A DNA stretch of 64,000 nucleotides from Pricia mediterranea (GTDB taxonomy: Bacteria > Bacteroidota > Bacteroidia > Flavobacteriales > Flavobacteriaceae). Positions 27,387 through 36,171 of this stretch are shown here, in pieces (within the stretch, counting starts at the first letter, position 1; each line of letters opens with the position of its first letter). The position numbers and the translations under genes were made by a program. A model generated the notes under the pieces. It made no database searches, was not told the DNA's origin, and saw only the letters and a list, made by a program, of their open reading frames with translations. The stretch covers positions 1,486,501 to 1,550,500 of the forward strand of contig NZ_JAVTTP010000001.1 in NCBI RefSeq assembly GCF_032248455.1, written 5' to 3'.

Positions 27387-28776
27387 TGTCACTTCCGCAG
27401 AATCCATCATTTCTTTTGCCAAAAAACTCAAGGACCGGACGCTACGCGACTGTTGCGACAGTATGATCGAGGAACACGGTATCGGTGGCAAGGGGAACCT
27501 TGGACAGATAATCGAGAAATACTACTTCGGTTATGAGCCTAATTCCGTTTCGGAGCCTGATTTCAAGATAGCCGGACTCGAACTTAAAACCAGTCCGCTC
27601 AAAAGGTTAAAGAGAGGAGGATTGGCAGCCAAGGAAAGATTGGTCCTGAACATTATTAATTACTTGGAGGTATACAAGGAGGAGTTCGAGACCAGTGCCC
27701 TTTGGAAGAAGAACGCCAGGTTACTATTAATTTTCTATCTGCACGAACCGGACACCGACCTATTGGACTACAAATTGAAACTGATAGAAGAATGGAACTA
27801 TCCCGAAATTGATCTTGAAATAATTCGTCACGACTGGAAAACAATAAATGACAAAATAAAGTCCGGCAAGGCCCACGAGATTTCGGAAGGCGATACCTTT
27901 TATTTAGGTGCGTGCACCAAAGGGTCCACAGCCCTTAAATCGTTCAGGGAACAGCCGTTTAGCAATAAAAAGGCCAAACAGCGCGCCTACTCCCTGAAAC
28001 AGGGCTATGTCAACCATATAATAGCCAATATTTCCCGGGAAGAAGATGAGATATACGGTAGAATTATTGCTAGACCGGAAATATTGGAAGTTTCCGCTTC
28101 TATCGAGGAAACCATACGCTCGATGTTCGAACCTTTCTATGGTAAATCAGCCCGCGAAATAGAGCTGCAATTAGGTCTCGAAATCAAGCGACGGTCGAAA
28201 AGTTATTTTGCCCTGCTGACCAAAGGGATGTTGGGTATCGGATTGGACAAGGAAATCGAGGAATTCGAAAAAGCCGAAATTGAGATCAAGACCGTAAGGG
28301 TCGAAACCAATAACCGTATACGTGAGTCCGTTTCCTTTCCTGCCTTCAGCTTTGAAGAAATATACAACGAAAGCTGGACCGACAGTAAGCTAAAGGATAA
28401 AATCGAGCAAAAATTTCTGTTCCTTTTCTTCAAGTCGCATGAGGGGGAATATAGATTTAACAAAGTGAAATTCTGGAATATGTCATATACCGACAGGAAC
28501 GAAATGCGAACAATATGGCTCAGGACCAAAAAGGTTGTTCAGGACGGTGAAATAATCAAGGGTTTCAGGAAGTACAAAAACGGGAAAATTATCAGATTGA
28601 ACAATTTTCCAAAAAAGACCGAGAGTCCAGTCGGACATGTCAGACCACATGGCAGCGATTCAATGGACACTAATCCACTACCGGTCAAGGATAAAAGAAC
28701 TGGTGAGACAAGTTTTACCAAACAGTGTTTCTGGATGAACTGGGACTATGTCCGCGACAATATTTTTCTAGAATAA
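27379..28776 (+). CDS. Sau3AI/MutH-family type II restriction endonuclease
   Basis: A 465-residue endonuclease. The catalytic core is near the N-terminus: GNLGQIIEKYY with Glu46, then SEPDFKIAGLELKTSP with Asp61 and Glu68-x-Lys70, the DEK motif of MutH and Sau3AI. The length equals that of two-domain Sau3AI-type enzymes, whose C-terminal half is a catalytically dead MutH-like effector domain; here the second half (about 240-465, AREIELQLGLEIKRRSKSYFALL) fits that. Sau3AI cuts GATC and is blocked by C5 methylation. The gene overlaps the methyltransferase. Confidence 0.88.
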   Translation: MYDVTSAESIISFAKKLKDRTLRDCCDSMIEEHGIGGKGNLGQIIEKYYFGYEPNSVSEPDFKIAGLELKTSPLKRLKRGGLAAKERLVLNIINYLEVYKEEFETSALWKKNARLLLIFYLHEPDTDLLDYKLKLIEEWNYPEIDLEIIRHDWKTINDKIKSGKAHEISEGDTFYLGACTKGSTALKSFREQPFSNKKAKQRAYSLKQGYVNHIIANISREEDEIYGRIIARPEILEVSASIEETIRSMFEPFYGKSAREIELQLGLEIKRRSKSYFALLTKGMLGIGLDKEIEEFEKAEIEIKTVRVETNNRIRESVSFPAFSFEEIYNESWTDSKLKDKIEQKFLFLFFKSHEGEYRFNKVKFWNMSYTDRNEMRTIWLRTKKVVQDGEIIKGFRKYKNGKIIRLNNFPKKTESPVGHVRPHGSDSMDTNPLPVKDKRTGETSFTKQCFWMNWDYVRDNIFLE

Positions 28777-29103
28777 AACCCATAAGCAGAGAAATACAAG
28801 ACTTTACCTACATTCATCGATCAATTCCTGCACTTCATCGATTTGTTAATTATTCGGGATAACTTCATGCCTATCCGTAAGTGATTTGAAATGGTTTTAC
28901 GACCTTTAAATTCCTTTTAATTAATACGTTAGTTCAATTAAATGAAGGACTTTCATAATTAAACAAAATAGCCCGGATTCTCTATTTAAGACCGACACCA
29001 AAATTGGGGGGAGGAGGTCAAATAAACGAAACTTTTAAAATAGAAATAAGTGTAACTGCGGTCTTATGCAATTGTTGGTTGTAACTTGAAATAAACCGAA
29101 TCT
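28777..29103. other. Non-coding gap between the restriction and TIR genes
   Basis: No gene is visible in these 327 AT-rich bases. The only notable text is a G-run (near 29006) shortly before the TIR gene. The change to strongly AT-rich DNA suggests that the TIR gene was acquired separately from the restriction-modification pair. Confidence 0.4.
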
Positions 29104-29904
29104 ATGAAAATATTCTTAAGTTGGTCAGGAAATAAGAGTAAACTTATTGCTGAATCATTAAGCGAGTGGCTAGAACAAGTAATTCAATCAACTGAACCAT
29201 GGATTTCAACCTCTATAGAAAAAGGTAAAAAATGGTCGAAAGAGATATCTGACAGACTTGAGGAATCAAAAGTTGGAATAATTTGTTTGACAAGAGAAAA
29301 TCTTAATGCACCTTGGATATTATTTGAGGCTGGTGCAATTTCAAAATCTTCAGATTCCTATGTTTGTACATTTTTGACAGATATATCTTCACCGACGGAA
29401 ATTACGGGACCATTATCTTCTTTTCAACACACGAGATTTCAGAAAGATGAGTTACTCAGATTATTAAAGACTATTAATTCCAGAATTAAAGAAAATAAAG
29501 GAGGAAAATCATTAAATGAAAAATCTTTAGAAGATGTTTTTGAAATTTTTTATCCGAAATTGGAAGCCAAAATCATAGAAATTTTAGAAGTTGCTCCCAA
29601 TCAAGTAGCCGAAAATCATATAAGGTCTGACAGAGAATTACTCGAAGAAATAGTGGAAAGTCAGAGAAGTTTGAAGGAAAGAGTCAATGATTTATGGACT
29701 AATAAGGATATTGAAGGTATCGTTGACCAATATGTGAAAACTTATAATAGTGGAAAAGGACTTAATGAGTATGACATTGTAGACGAGCCACACTTGAGTG
29801 ATTTTGTGGAAAAGCTTGGTAAAAATCCTTTAATAAGAAAACTATTTGCAAATCGTAATGATTTTAAAGATTTTGTTAAAGACAAATATGATATACCTTT
29901 TTAA
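29104..29904 (+). CDS. TIR-domain protein (probable NAD-hydrolysing defence effector)
   Basis: A 266-residue cytoplasmic protein. Residues 1-145 are a TIR domain: MKIFLSWSG opening, SIEKGKKWSKEISDRLEESK BB-loop region, and NAPWILFEAGAI with the conserved catalytic Glu75. Residues about 150-266 contain a coiled-coil-like stretch (ESQRSLKERVNDLW) and a short C-terminal domain of unknown function. Bacterial TIR proteins cleave NAD or make cyclic ADP-ribose-type signals on phage infection. No partner such as ThsA or an Argonaute is encoded nearby. The gene is AT-rich, and its stop codon lies inside the target-site duplication of the IS66 element. Confidence 0.85.
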   Translation: MKIFLSWSGNKSKLIAESLSEWLEQVIQSTEPWISTSIEKGKKWSKEISDRLEESKVGIICLTRENLNAPWILFEAGAISKSSDSYVCTFLTDISSPTEITGPLSSFQHTRFQKDELLRLLKTINSRIKENKGGKSLNEKSLEDVFEIFYPKLEAKIIEILEVAPNQVAENHIRSDRELLEEIVESQRSLKERVNDLWTNKDIEGIVDQYVKTYNSGKGLNEYDIVDEPHLSDFVEKLGKNPLIRKLFANRNDFKDFVKDKYDIPF

Positions 29905-29975
29905 AAAGTATCCAGCCCACTAACTACATCTTGTAACTTAGTATGATTTTCAGTACGGATTTGTTGTGAGGTCGA

Positions 29976-31493
29976 TCAGCCCTGTTGTTCTTGCCGTAAT
30001 TTCTTGTAATTCTGGGGGTACAGGTTGCGGATGTCCCTATGGTTGATGGACATTATGTTCTCCAGGGTGTACTTGAGCCATTCATATGGGTTTACCCCGT
30101 GTTTTTTGCAGATCGCAAAGAAGGAATACATAATTGCACCACGTTGGGCTGCATCATCAGAACCTGCGAACAGGTAGTTTTTACGCCCCAGTGCCAATTT
30201 TCTAATGGCATTTTCTATTAAATTGTTATCGATTTCCAGAATGCCGTCATAGAGATAGGCGCTGAGCCGGTCCCATCGATCCATGGAATACCGGAAGGCT
30301 TTCCCGATAGGACTCTTGGGAAGGATCGACCGGTGCTCCATCTGCCGGGACATCCATTTCCCGAATTCATTGATTACGGGCAGCGCTTTTTCCAGGCGCA
30401 GGGTTTTACGCTGCTCCGGGGTCAACTTCTGTTCCCTTGCACGGGCTTCCACGGCATAGAGTTTTTGGATAAAGGTCAAAGCTTGTTCGGCGCGCTCTTT
30501 ATCGTTGTCCAGGGCCCTATCGAATTCCCTTAGGGCATGCGCCCAGCAGTTCAGGTGGGTAACCCCCTCACGTTTGCCTATTCTGTCATATGCCGCATAC
30601 CCGTCACTTTGGAGGTAGCCTTTAAAATCGGCCAGCACATAATCGGCAGCCCCACGGCTACGCCCACGCTGGTAATCGAAGAGTACGGTCCCATCGATAG
30701 GGTTATGGTACACCCAATAGTACCCCTGATGGGTGGTGCCTTTTTTGTTCCTGTCGATTACTTTTATCGGGGACTCGTCCGCTTGGAGATACCCCTTTGA
30801 CCTGGTATCCTCCAAAAGGTGTTGGTACAGAATATCCAGTATTTTAAGGCTCTGCCTGGTCCAGCCTTCCAGGGTGGAGGATGCAATGGGGATATCCGCT
30901 CTTTTAAAGCGTTGCAGTTGCCGGTAGAGCGGAAGGTGGTCCTCATACTTATCGACCAGAACGGAGGCCAGGAGCCCGGCCCCGGGAATGCCTTTTTCGA
31001 TCACCCGCCCGGGCAGTTCCCCTATGATTACCCCTTCTTTACTTTTAGGGGCATACTTATAGCGGATGTAGCGTTTGATATAGTATCTGGCAGGCTCGTA
31101 TTCCAGCTCATCGGTGACTTCTTTGCCGATACAGACCATATCGGTAATATCTTCGCTCGGATAGATCTCGATCTCTTCTACGGGAAGATGCCCGGGAAGG
31201 GCTACCCGTCCTTTATGGGTGGAAGTTCTTTTGCGGCGCTCGTAGGTAAGTTTTTCCTTTAATACCTCTTCTTGTTCTTCCGCCTTTTGCGGCTCCATCT
31301 CAAAGGGAAGGCCCAACTGGTTTTTATCACCTTCGAAGCGTTCCCTTTTTTGGCCAAGGGCCAGGCGTTTGTAATAGGCGAGCTGGAACCTGAGATCGGT
31401 ATTTTCTTTTTCTGCTTTCGCCCTTCTTCCGGTCTCCTTGTCAAGGAGTGCCAAAATCTCTTCTCTAGTAAGGTTTTCCAAGGCTTCTTGCAT
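29976..31493 (-). CDS. tnpC: IS66 transposase (TnpC)
   Basis: A 505-residue DDE transposase. The N-terminal leucine-rich coiled coil (about 1-60) is followed by a zinc-finger-like region and the catalytic domain, with YLQADESPIKVID (first Asp), GYLQSDGYAAYDRI (second Asp) and EIDNNLIENAIRKLALGRKNYLFAGSD (catalytic Glu and the IS66 signature). The C-terminal IS66 tail (YEWLKYTLENI) is present. Full length and no in-frame stops, so probably functional. Confidence 0.95.
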   Translation of the reverse strand: MQEALENLTREEILALLDKETGRRAKAEKENTDLRFQLAYYKRLALGQKRERFEGDKNQLGLPFEMEPQKAEEQEEVLKEKLTYERRKRTSTHKGRVALPGHLPVEEIEIYPSEDITDMVCIGKEVTDELEYEPARYYIKRYIRYKYAPKSKEGVIIGELPGRVIEKGIPGAGLLASVLVDKYEDHLPLYRQLQRFKRADIPIASSTLEGWTRQSLKILDILYQHLLEDTRSKGYLQADESPIKVIDRNKKGTTHQGYYWVYHNPIDGTVLFDYQRGRSRGAADYVLADFKGYLQSDGYAAYDRIGKREGVTHLNCWAHALREFDRALDNDKERAEQALTFIQKLYAVEARAREQKLTPEQRKTLRLEKALPVINEFGKWMSRQMEHRSILPKSPIGKAFRYSMDRWDRLSAYLYDGILEIDNNLIENAIRKLALGRKNYLFAGSDDAAQRGAIMYSFFAICKKHGVNPYEWLKYTLENIMSINHRDIRNLYPQNYKKLRQEQQG

Positions 31494-31567
31494 AGCTTAA
31501 AGATACGAAAACCGCTCTTTTAAACCTACTGTAAACCCCTGTTTTTACTAGTCTTTTGCTTCTTTTT

Positions 31568-31909
31568 TCACCGTGGGTACCTCAGTTTTTGATGGGCCTT
31601 TTTTACCTGCAGCCCTTCTACCATAAGCACCAGTTCCGACCAGGTCATACCGGGATTGTTGCCTTTAAGGACAGGAGGGGTAAAACTGCCCTGTTCCAGG
31701 CGTTTATAGTACAATACGAATCCACCGGCCTCCCAGTGCAATAATTTAAGATGGGTACGGTTACGGTTTAAAAAAATGAACACATCGCCACTGGTAGGTT
31801 CCCTGCCCAGCTCATTGTTGACAAGCCCGCTTAGGCCATTGAACGATTTTCGCATATCACAGGGCCTGGGATAAAAGTGGTACGTATGGAACGAACTTAA
31901 GGCAAACAT
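31568..31909 (-). CDS. tnpB: IS66 Orf2 accessory protein (TnpB)
   Basis: A 113-residue protein with the Orf2 signature PRPCDMRKSFNGLSGLV, VFIFLNRNRTHLKLLHWEAGGFVLYYKRLEQG. Its ATG shares one base with the stop of the upstream orf1 (TGATG), the coupled arrangement usual for IS66. It is required for IS66 transposition by an unknown mechanism. Confidence 0.93.
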   Translation of the reverse strand: MFALSSFHTYHFYPRPCDMRKSFNGLSGLVNNELGREPTSGDVFIFLNRNRTHLKLLHWEAGGFVLYYKRLEQGSFTPPVLKGNNPGMTWSELVLMVEGLQVKKAHQKLRYPR

Positions 31910-32190
31910 CAGTAAAGCCTGAGGAGTTTGCCGATCAAAGTGAACTGTGAGGCCCCCAGCCGTAGCCGGATCCCATTTGGATATATAAGTTCCAGATTTC
32001 CATCCATCAAAGGGTTTGGGCCTATAGTTACAAACCCTGTGCTACTGCCGGTATCTATCCGGGCCTTCTTTTTCTTCCAGTAATAAAAGGTGGAGGGTAC
32101 AAGGCCCTTGGCCCTACAGAAATCCTTCCCGCTAAGGACGCCGTTCTCAAATTCATCGATCAGGGCGAACATTTCCTGTTCCTTGCTCAT
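31909..32190 (-). CDS. tnpA: IS66 Orf1 accessory protein (TnpA)
   Basis: A 93-residue protein: an N-terminal helix-turn-helix-like part (LIDEFENGVLSGKDFCRAKGLVPSTFYYWKKKKA) and the short beta-rich end GNLELIYPNGIRLRLGA typical of IS66 Orf1. It is the first gene of the element, about 70 bases inside the right end. Confidence 0.85.
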   Translation of the reverse strand: MSKEQEMFALIDEFENGVLSGKDFCRAKGLVPSTFYYWKKKKARIDTGSSTGFVTIGPNPLMDGNLELIYPNGIRLRLGASQFTLIGKLLRLY

Positions 32191-32427
32191 TTTATCTATT
32201 TTTGGGCAAAGCTAAAGTCAGGAGCGTGATCTAGCAATATGTACTTGGTGGGGTGGATACTTTAAAAAACTATAACCAGCCATACCTAATAAGTGATACT
32301 GGTATTGGGATGAGCTTCCCTCAAAACCGAATTGATATAAAGTCTGAATAAACGATAGTTTTGAAACCGGTAGAGGGGGGGAAATCCCGCAACTCAAAAG
32401 TTCAATTAAACGATAGCATAGATCAAC

Positions 32428-33540
32428 ATGAATTCTATTATAAAATTCTGTTCTAGATATATTTTGCTTTACGCTACTCTATGGCCCTTACTATTTATAT
32501 CCTGCGACCAAAAATCCGCTGAAACCTCTGAAATAAGGGGTGTTTATGGTAACCCCAAACCTTTCTGGGATAAAGGATTCAATCTTAACAAGCTCGGGGT
32601 CAATGCTATTTTTGTCCATAGCGGATCAATCAACCATGATATGATTAACAGGGCCAGATCTGAGGGTGTAATGGTTTATGCTGAATTTGCTACCTTAAAT
32701 GGTAAAAATTATGTAGAAACACACCCTGAAGCTTGGGCGATCAACGAAAAAGGCGAAAAAGTACAAGCTGCGTCCTGGTTTATGGGGGTTTGTCCTACCG
32801 AACCCGGCTTCCGTCAGTATCGTTTTAGCCAGTTGCGGAATTTACTTCTGGAGTATGAACTGGATGGTGTTTGGATGGACTATGTACATTGGCATGCCCA
32901 GTTTGAAGAACCTGAACCCATCTTGCCCGAAACCTGTTTTTGTAATCATTGTCTTGATGGTTTTTCAAAAGATTCCGGGATTGAAATCCCGGACGGAATG
33001 ACCTCAGAGAAGGCATCATGGATTCTCAACAACCATGATGAATCATGGCGTAATTGGCGATGCAAGGTGATCTATGATTGGACCTATGAAATAAAAAGCA
33101 TTATCAATGAAATCAGACCAAAGGCGCTCCTTGGACTTTATCATTGTCCATGGGATGATCAGGAATTCAATGGTGCAAGACGTCGTATACTGGGACTCGA
33201 CTATAATTTATTGAAAGAAACTATCGATGTATTTTCTCCTATGGTATACCACGGGAGAATGGGACGAGAGCCAGATTGGGTAAAAGAGAATATACAGTGG
33301 TTTAGTAATCGACTGAATATTAAAAAGGGTTCTTATCCAAAAGTATGGCCTATCGTTCAAGCATATAACAACCCAGGGGTCATTTCCAATGAGGAATTTG
33401 AAATTGTTCTCAAAGGTGGACTGGCAGATGAATCTAGCGGAGTGATGATGTTCACAACTTCTGCCGTAGCTGAGGATAAAGGTAAAACAAAAGTGATGAA
33501 AAAAGTGTATACCAACCTATTGGAAAAATCAGATAACTAG
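32428..33540 (+). CDS. Putative TIM-barrel glycoside-hydrolase-like lipoprotein
   Basis: A 370-residue probable lipoprotein (Cys26, LLFISCDQKS). The body reads as a (beta/alpha)8 barrel: FWDKGFNLNKLGVNAIFVH, MINRARSEGVMVYAEFATL, YELDGVWMDYVHW (acidic strand end), IRPKALLGLYHCPW, IDVFSPMVYHG and KVWPIVQAYNN. This order matches uncharacterised glycosyl-hydrolase-like families (GHL/DUF4015-like). Candidate acids are in GVWMDY and in the HCPWDD segment. A CFCNHC cluster around residue 171 is odd and could bind metal or form disulfides. The gene is AT-rich and lies just outside the IS66 element. Confidence 0.6.
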   Translation: MNSIIKFCSRYILLYATLWPLLFISCDQKSAETSEIRGVYGNPKPFWDKGFNLNKLGVNAIFVHSGSINHDMINRARSEGVMVYAEFATLNGKNYVETHPEAWAINEKGEKVQAASWFMGVCPTEPGFRQYRFSQLRNLLLEYELDGVWMDYVHWHAQFEEPEPILPETCFCNHCLDGFSKDSGIEIPDGMTSEKASWILNNHDESWRNWRCKVIYDWTYEIKSIINEIRPKALLGLYHCPWDDQEFNGARRRILGLDYNLLKETIDVFSPMVYHGRMGREPDWVKENIQWFSNRLNIKKGSYPKVWPIVQAYNNPGVISNEEFEIVLKGGLADESSGVMMFTTSAVAEDKGKTKVMKKVYTNLLEKSDN

Positions 33541-33606
33541 ATTATACAATTCTTTATCTAAACTGACAATTAATTTATATCATCATTTTCTTGGTGAGAG
33601 GATAAG

Positions 33607-33876
33607 GTGTCCATTTACAAAGTTCAAATTAACAATGAAAAAGTTAATTTGAATTATCATGATCTAGAAGATAATCACCCTGAGCGGGCTGGTTTGTATA
33701 ATGTAAAGATTCAGCGGGAAAATATGGATGAGCTCGTAACTAGAGCATCATCGGATGGATTATCCTTTTCATTATTGGATTATGAATTGAAAGGTTCAGA
33801 TTATATTTTGCTTGGCGAAATGTCAATGTCCTATAGAAGTCTAAATATAGGATTTCAAAATTCCTCGTCGATTTGA
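33607..33876 (+). CDS. Small hypothetical protein (possibly a gene fragment)
   Basis: A frame of 89 residues from GTG, rich in charged and strand-forming residues (SIYKVQINNEKVNLNYHDL, LLDYELKGSDYILLGE). No signal peptide or known domain is recognised. It has the AT-rich composition of the preceding hydrolase-like gene, not of the next lipoprotein gene. It could be a genuine small protein or the start of a longer gene cut short where the composition changes. Confidence 0.35.
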   Translation: MSIYKVQINNEKVNLNYHDLEDNHPERAGLYNVKIQRENMDELVTRASSDGLSFSLLDYELKGSDYILLGEMSMSYRSLNIGFQNSSSI

Positions 33877-33919
33877 AGCAACCTTTTTGCATGTACCGCA
33901 TCCTTGAAGAAAGGACGAT

Positions 33920-34939
33920 ATGAATATGAAAGAACTGATATGCGAAAAATCGAAAACGGCCGGAGGAACCAGCTTTTTTTTGCTTTTGGGGTTACTGTTT
34001 TTGAGCGGTTGCACAAAGGACAGAATTGATCCGAACGGGATTGGGCCGGGAACAACATCATATTCCCTGGCCAGTGCCCAATCCATCTTTATCGATAGCG
34101 GTAAGTTGTTGATTACAGGTTACGCGAACAATAGCGGCCATTTCAGCACACGATATTGGGCGGACTCTATCTCCATAGACCGATCCGAATTCATTGAATC
34201 GGTGGACAACGGCACCGTTTTTCGGGAGTCGGTGGATGAGAGCTATCGAACCGTTTATTCCTATAAAGATCTTAAAGGCGAAAACCAGAAATATCGGTTC
34301 GATCAGGGAAGCCTGTTTCGCGGCGGGCAAAATTTCTTCTATAAAAACGACTCGATAATAACATTGGACACTATAGCCATCGGGACGGTGTCCTCGTTAT
34401 CCTTTTTGGAGGGAGCTCCCTATTACGCAGGCTATTTCGGTAAAATCGTAAAAACGGAGGCCGGGGATGCACTTTCTCCTGTCACTCCCTTTATCTGGAA
34501 CGGAGGTCCAGCGTTGCTGGAACTGCCCCTGCCATCGGAGGAGGCCTTTTTTCAAGGCACCAGTAACGTTCATGTTGAAGGCCCTAACGAATTCTATGTC
34601 GGGAGCCGGGGATCCTTGCCGGCATACTGGAAGAACACCGAACCGATAGTACTCGATACAAGGTACGGGGAAGTATGGCAGGTAACCAAATCCGGCACGG
34701 ACGTTTACGCGGTCGGCCTGATCAATAAAGATGGGTCGAACAGTACGGGCCATACTGCGTGTTACTGGAAGAACGAAGAGCTCGTCGAACTTGAGGAGGA
34801 TGCACAGGCCTATGGTATATTCGTCGACGGGGATGATATTTATGTTTCGGGATCTGTCGGTCGCGTACCCGTCGAATATACGCCCTGCTTCTGGAAAAAC
34901 GGGATTCGGGTAGATCTACCGTTCCATGACCGAAAATAA
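33920..34939 (+). CDS. Lipoprotein with repeated Trp-Lys-Asn strand motifs, unknown function
   Basis: A 339-residue lipoprotein (lipobox LLFLSGC, Cys31). The body contains regularly spaced segments TPFIWNGGPALLELP, PAYWKNTEPIVLD, ACYWKNEELVELE and PCFWKNGIRVDLP, each followed by a strand such as DVYAVGLINKDGS or DIYVSGSVG. This is the spacing of blades in a beta-propeller. No catalytic residues are evident. The ATG at 33926 is an alternative start. Confidence 0.7.
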   Translation: MNMKELICEKSKTAGGTSFFLLLGLLFLSGCTKDRIDPNGIGPGTTSYSLASAQSIFIDSGKLLITGYANNSGHFSTRYWADSISIDRSEFIESVDNGTVFRESVDESYRTVYSYKDLKGENQKYRFDQGSLFRGGQNFFYKNDSIITLDTIAIGTVSSLSFLEGAPYYAGYFGKIVKTEAGDALSPVTPFIWNGGPALLELPLPSEEAFFQGTSNVHVEGPNEFYVGSRGSLPAYWKNTEPIVLDTRYGEVWQVTKSGTDVYAVGLINKDGSNSTGHTACYWKNEELVELEEDAQAYGIFVDGDDIYVSGSVGRVPVEYTPCFWKNGIRVDLPFHDRK

Positions 34940-35078
34940 ACCCTACCTATAAAGGCCGGGCGTTTACACCATCGGAATAACCATTTCCCGTCCCCATCGA
35001 TCAGATCGGAACGAACATGGCCATACCGGTTATTGTCCCTTCTCGGGCCATATAACTTGGTCACATAACCTTTTGAGA

Positions 35079-35708
35079 ATGAGAATTCGAATTTCATCAA
35101 CGACCGCCATACTTTTGCTTTGCATTTCCGTAGTCCGGGCACAGGATATTACGAACAAATTCAGGATCGGACTATCTGCCGGTCCTGTAAAAAACATAAG
35201 CTCGGAAAGAGTTGCTTTTGGTCGGTACACTGGTTTTACCGCCGATTACGAACAAGTGAACTACAGGGTCGGCCTGGGCCTGGAGTACGGATTGAAAAGC
35301 AACCTCGCGATTACCGGAGCAATCGAATATTCAAATAAGGATTTCACGGGAACATATTTCTGCGACGTGTGCGACTTTGAGGTACCGCCGATCCCGGAGG
35401 ATGTCTCCTTTGGTTTCATCTCGGTGCCGGTAACCTTTAAATACTACTTCCCGCCAAATAGAATCCGATGGTTTGTGGAGGCGGGTCTTAACAATATTTT
35501 CCCCTTGGACGAACTTGACTATGGAGCAGGATCCCTTTCGTTCATAACCGGGCTCAAAATCGCGGGGGGAATGGAATATAATTTAGGCCGAAAATTTGCC
35601 CTGCAGTTGAAGATCGATTACAACAACGGCATGTCGAGGGTATTCAAAGATTCCGATTTTAAGATCAAGTCGCTACACCTTGGAATAGGAATAATGAAAA
35701 ACATATAA
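35079..35708 (+). CDS. Outer-membrane beta-barrel protein (porin-like, OmpA/PorT-type barrel)
   Basis: A 209-residue secreted protein with a signal peptide (MRIRISSTTAILLLCISVVRA, cleaved before QDITN). The mature part is alternating amphipathic strands: FRIGLSAGPVKNI, YRVGLGLEYGLKSNLAITGAIEY, VSFGFISVPVTFKYYF, WFVEAGLNNIF, ALQLKIDYNNGM and HLGIGIMKNI, as in eight-stranded barrels. I use the ATG at 35079 rather than the TTG at 35073. Function unknown; a FCDVCDF cysteine pair lies in one loop. Confidence 0.7.
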   Translation: MRIRISSTTAILLLCISVVRAQDITNKFRIGLSAGPVKNISSERVAFGRYTGFTADYEQVNYRVGLGLEYGLKSNLAITGAIEYSNKDFTGTYFCDVCDFEVPPIPEDVSFGFISVPVTFKYYFPPNRIRWFVEAGLNNIFPLDELDYGAGSLSFITGLKIAGGMEYNLGRKFALQLKIDYNNGMSRVFKDSDFKIKSLHLGIGIMKNI

Positions 35709-35745
35709 AAACCTTGGGCTACAGAACCCCATGATCTATTGCGGC

Positions 35746-35765
35746 GGATTTCCCAGCGGAAATCC
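35746..35765 (+). terminator. Hairpin after the barrel gene, possible terminator
   Basis: GGATTTCC (35746-35753), loop CAGC, GGAAATCC (35758-35765): a perfect 8-bp stem 38 bases after the stop codon. Only a weak T-rich tail follows (CTGCTTATTT), so termination is plausible but not certain. Confidence 0.35.
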
Positions 35766-35862
35766 CTGCTTATTTGCTAACCTCGGGTTACGGCAGAAAA
35801 GGACCGGGGACGTTTTCCGTTATGTATTACCAACCAGACGCTTGCCAAAGTTCAAATGAACG

Positions 35863-36102
35863 ATGATAAAACAGCACGTCTGTACCCTACTTTCTGCCTT
35901 TCTTTTTATTAATGCAGGAATTGCCCAATCCGCCGACGCCTCTACTGACTCGCGCGATGGGCAAACGTATAGAACTATCAGCTTTGAAAACGCCATGACC
36001 CGTGGATATTTCGGTTCGGATAGTGCCACTGATTTCGGAGGCCTTGTGCCGGTCGTTTCGGTCCAAACCGCGCCAATTGAAACCTTATCTAATAACTTCT
36101 AA
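35863..36102 (+). CDS. Small secreted protein, possibly truncated (FISUMP-like start)
   Basis: A 79-residue frame with a clear signal peptide (HVCTLLSAFLFINAGIAQS). The mature start contains DSRDGQTYRTI, which resembles the opening of the FISUMP domain of secreted Bacteroidota/Fibrobacter proteins, but the protein stops soon after. It lies right beside the integrase module, so it may be the remains of a longer gene cut by island insertion. Confidence 0.4.
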   Translation: MIKQHVCTLLSAFLFINAGIAQSADASTDSRDGQTYRTISFENAMTRGYFGSDSATDFGGLVPVVSVQTAPIETLSNNF

Positions 36103-36171
36103 ATCCGATACAAACTCATTTGTAATAAGGTAATTTAACTTTCCGAGGTTTAATATGATGTTTTGAAAAGT

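Larger units (their letters stand above)
29908..32260 (-). mobile_element. IS66-family insertion sequence, complete, with 8-bp target duplication
   Basis: A 2353-bp element with three genes on the minus strand (orf1, orf2, transposase). The terminal inverted repeats start GTATCCA: left GTATCCAGCCCACTAACTAC (29908-) against right-end complement GTATCCACCCCACCAAGTAC (ending 32260), with three mismatches. The direct duplication TTTAAAAA flanks it at 29900-29907 and 32261-32268. Intact genes, ends and duplication imply a recent, possibly active insertion. Confidence 0.93.
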
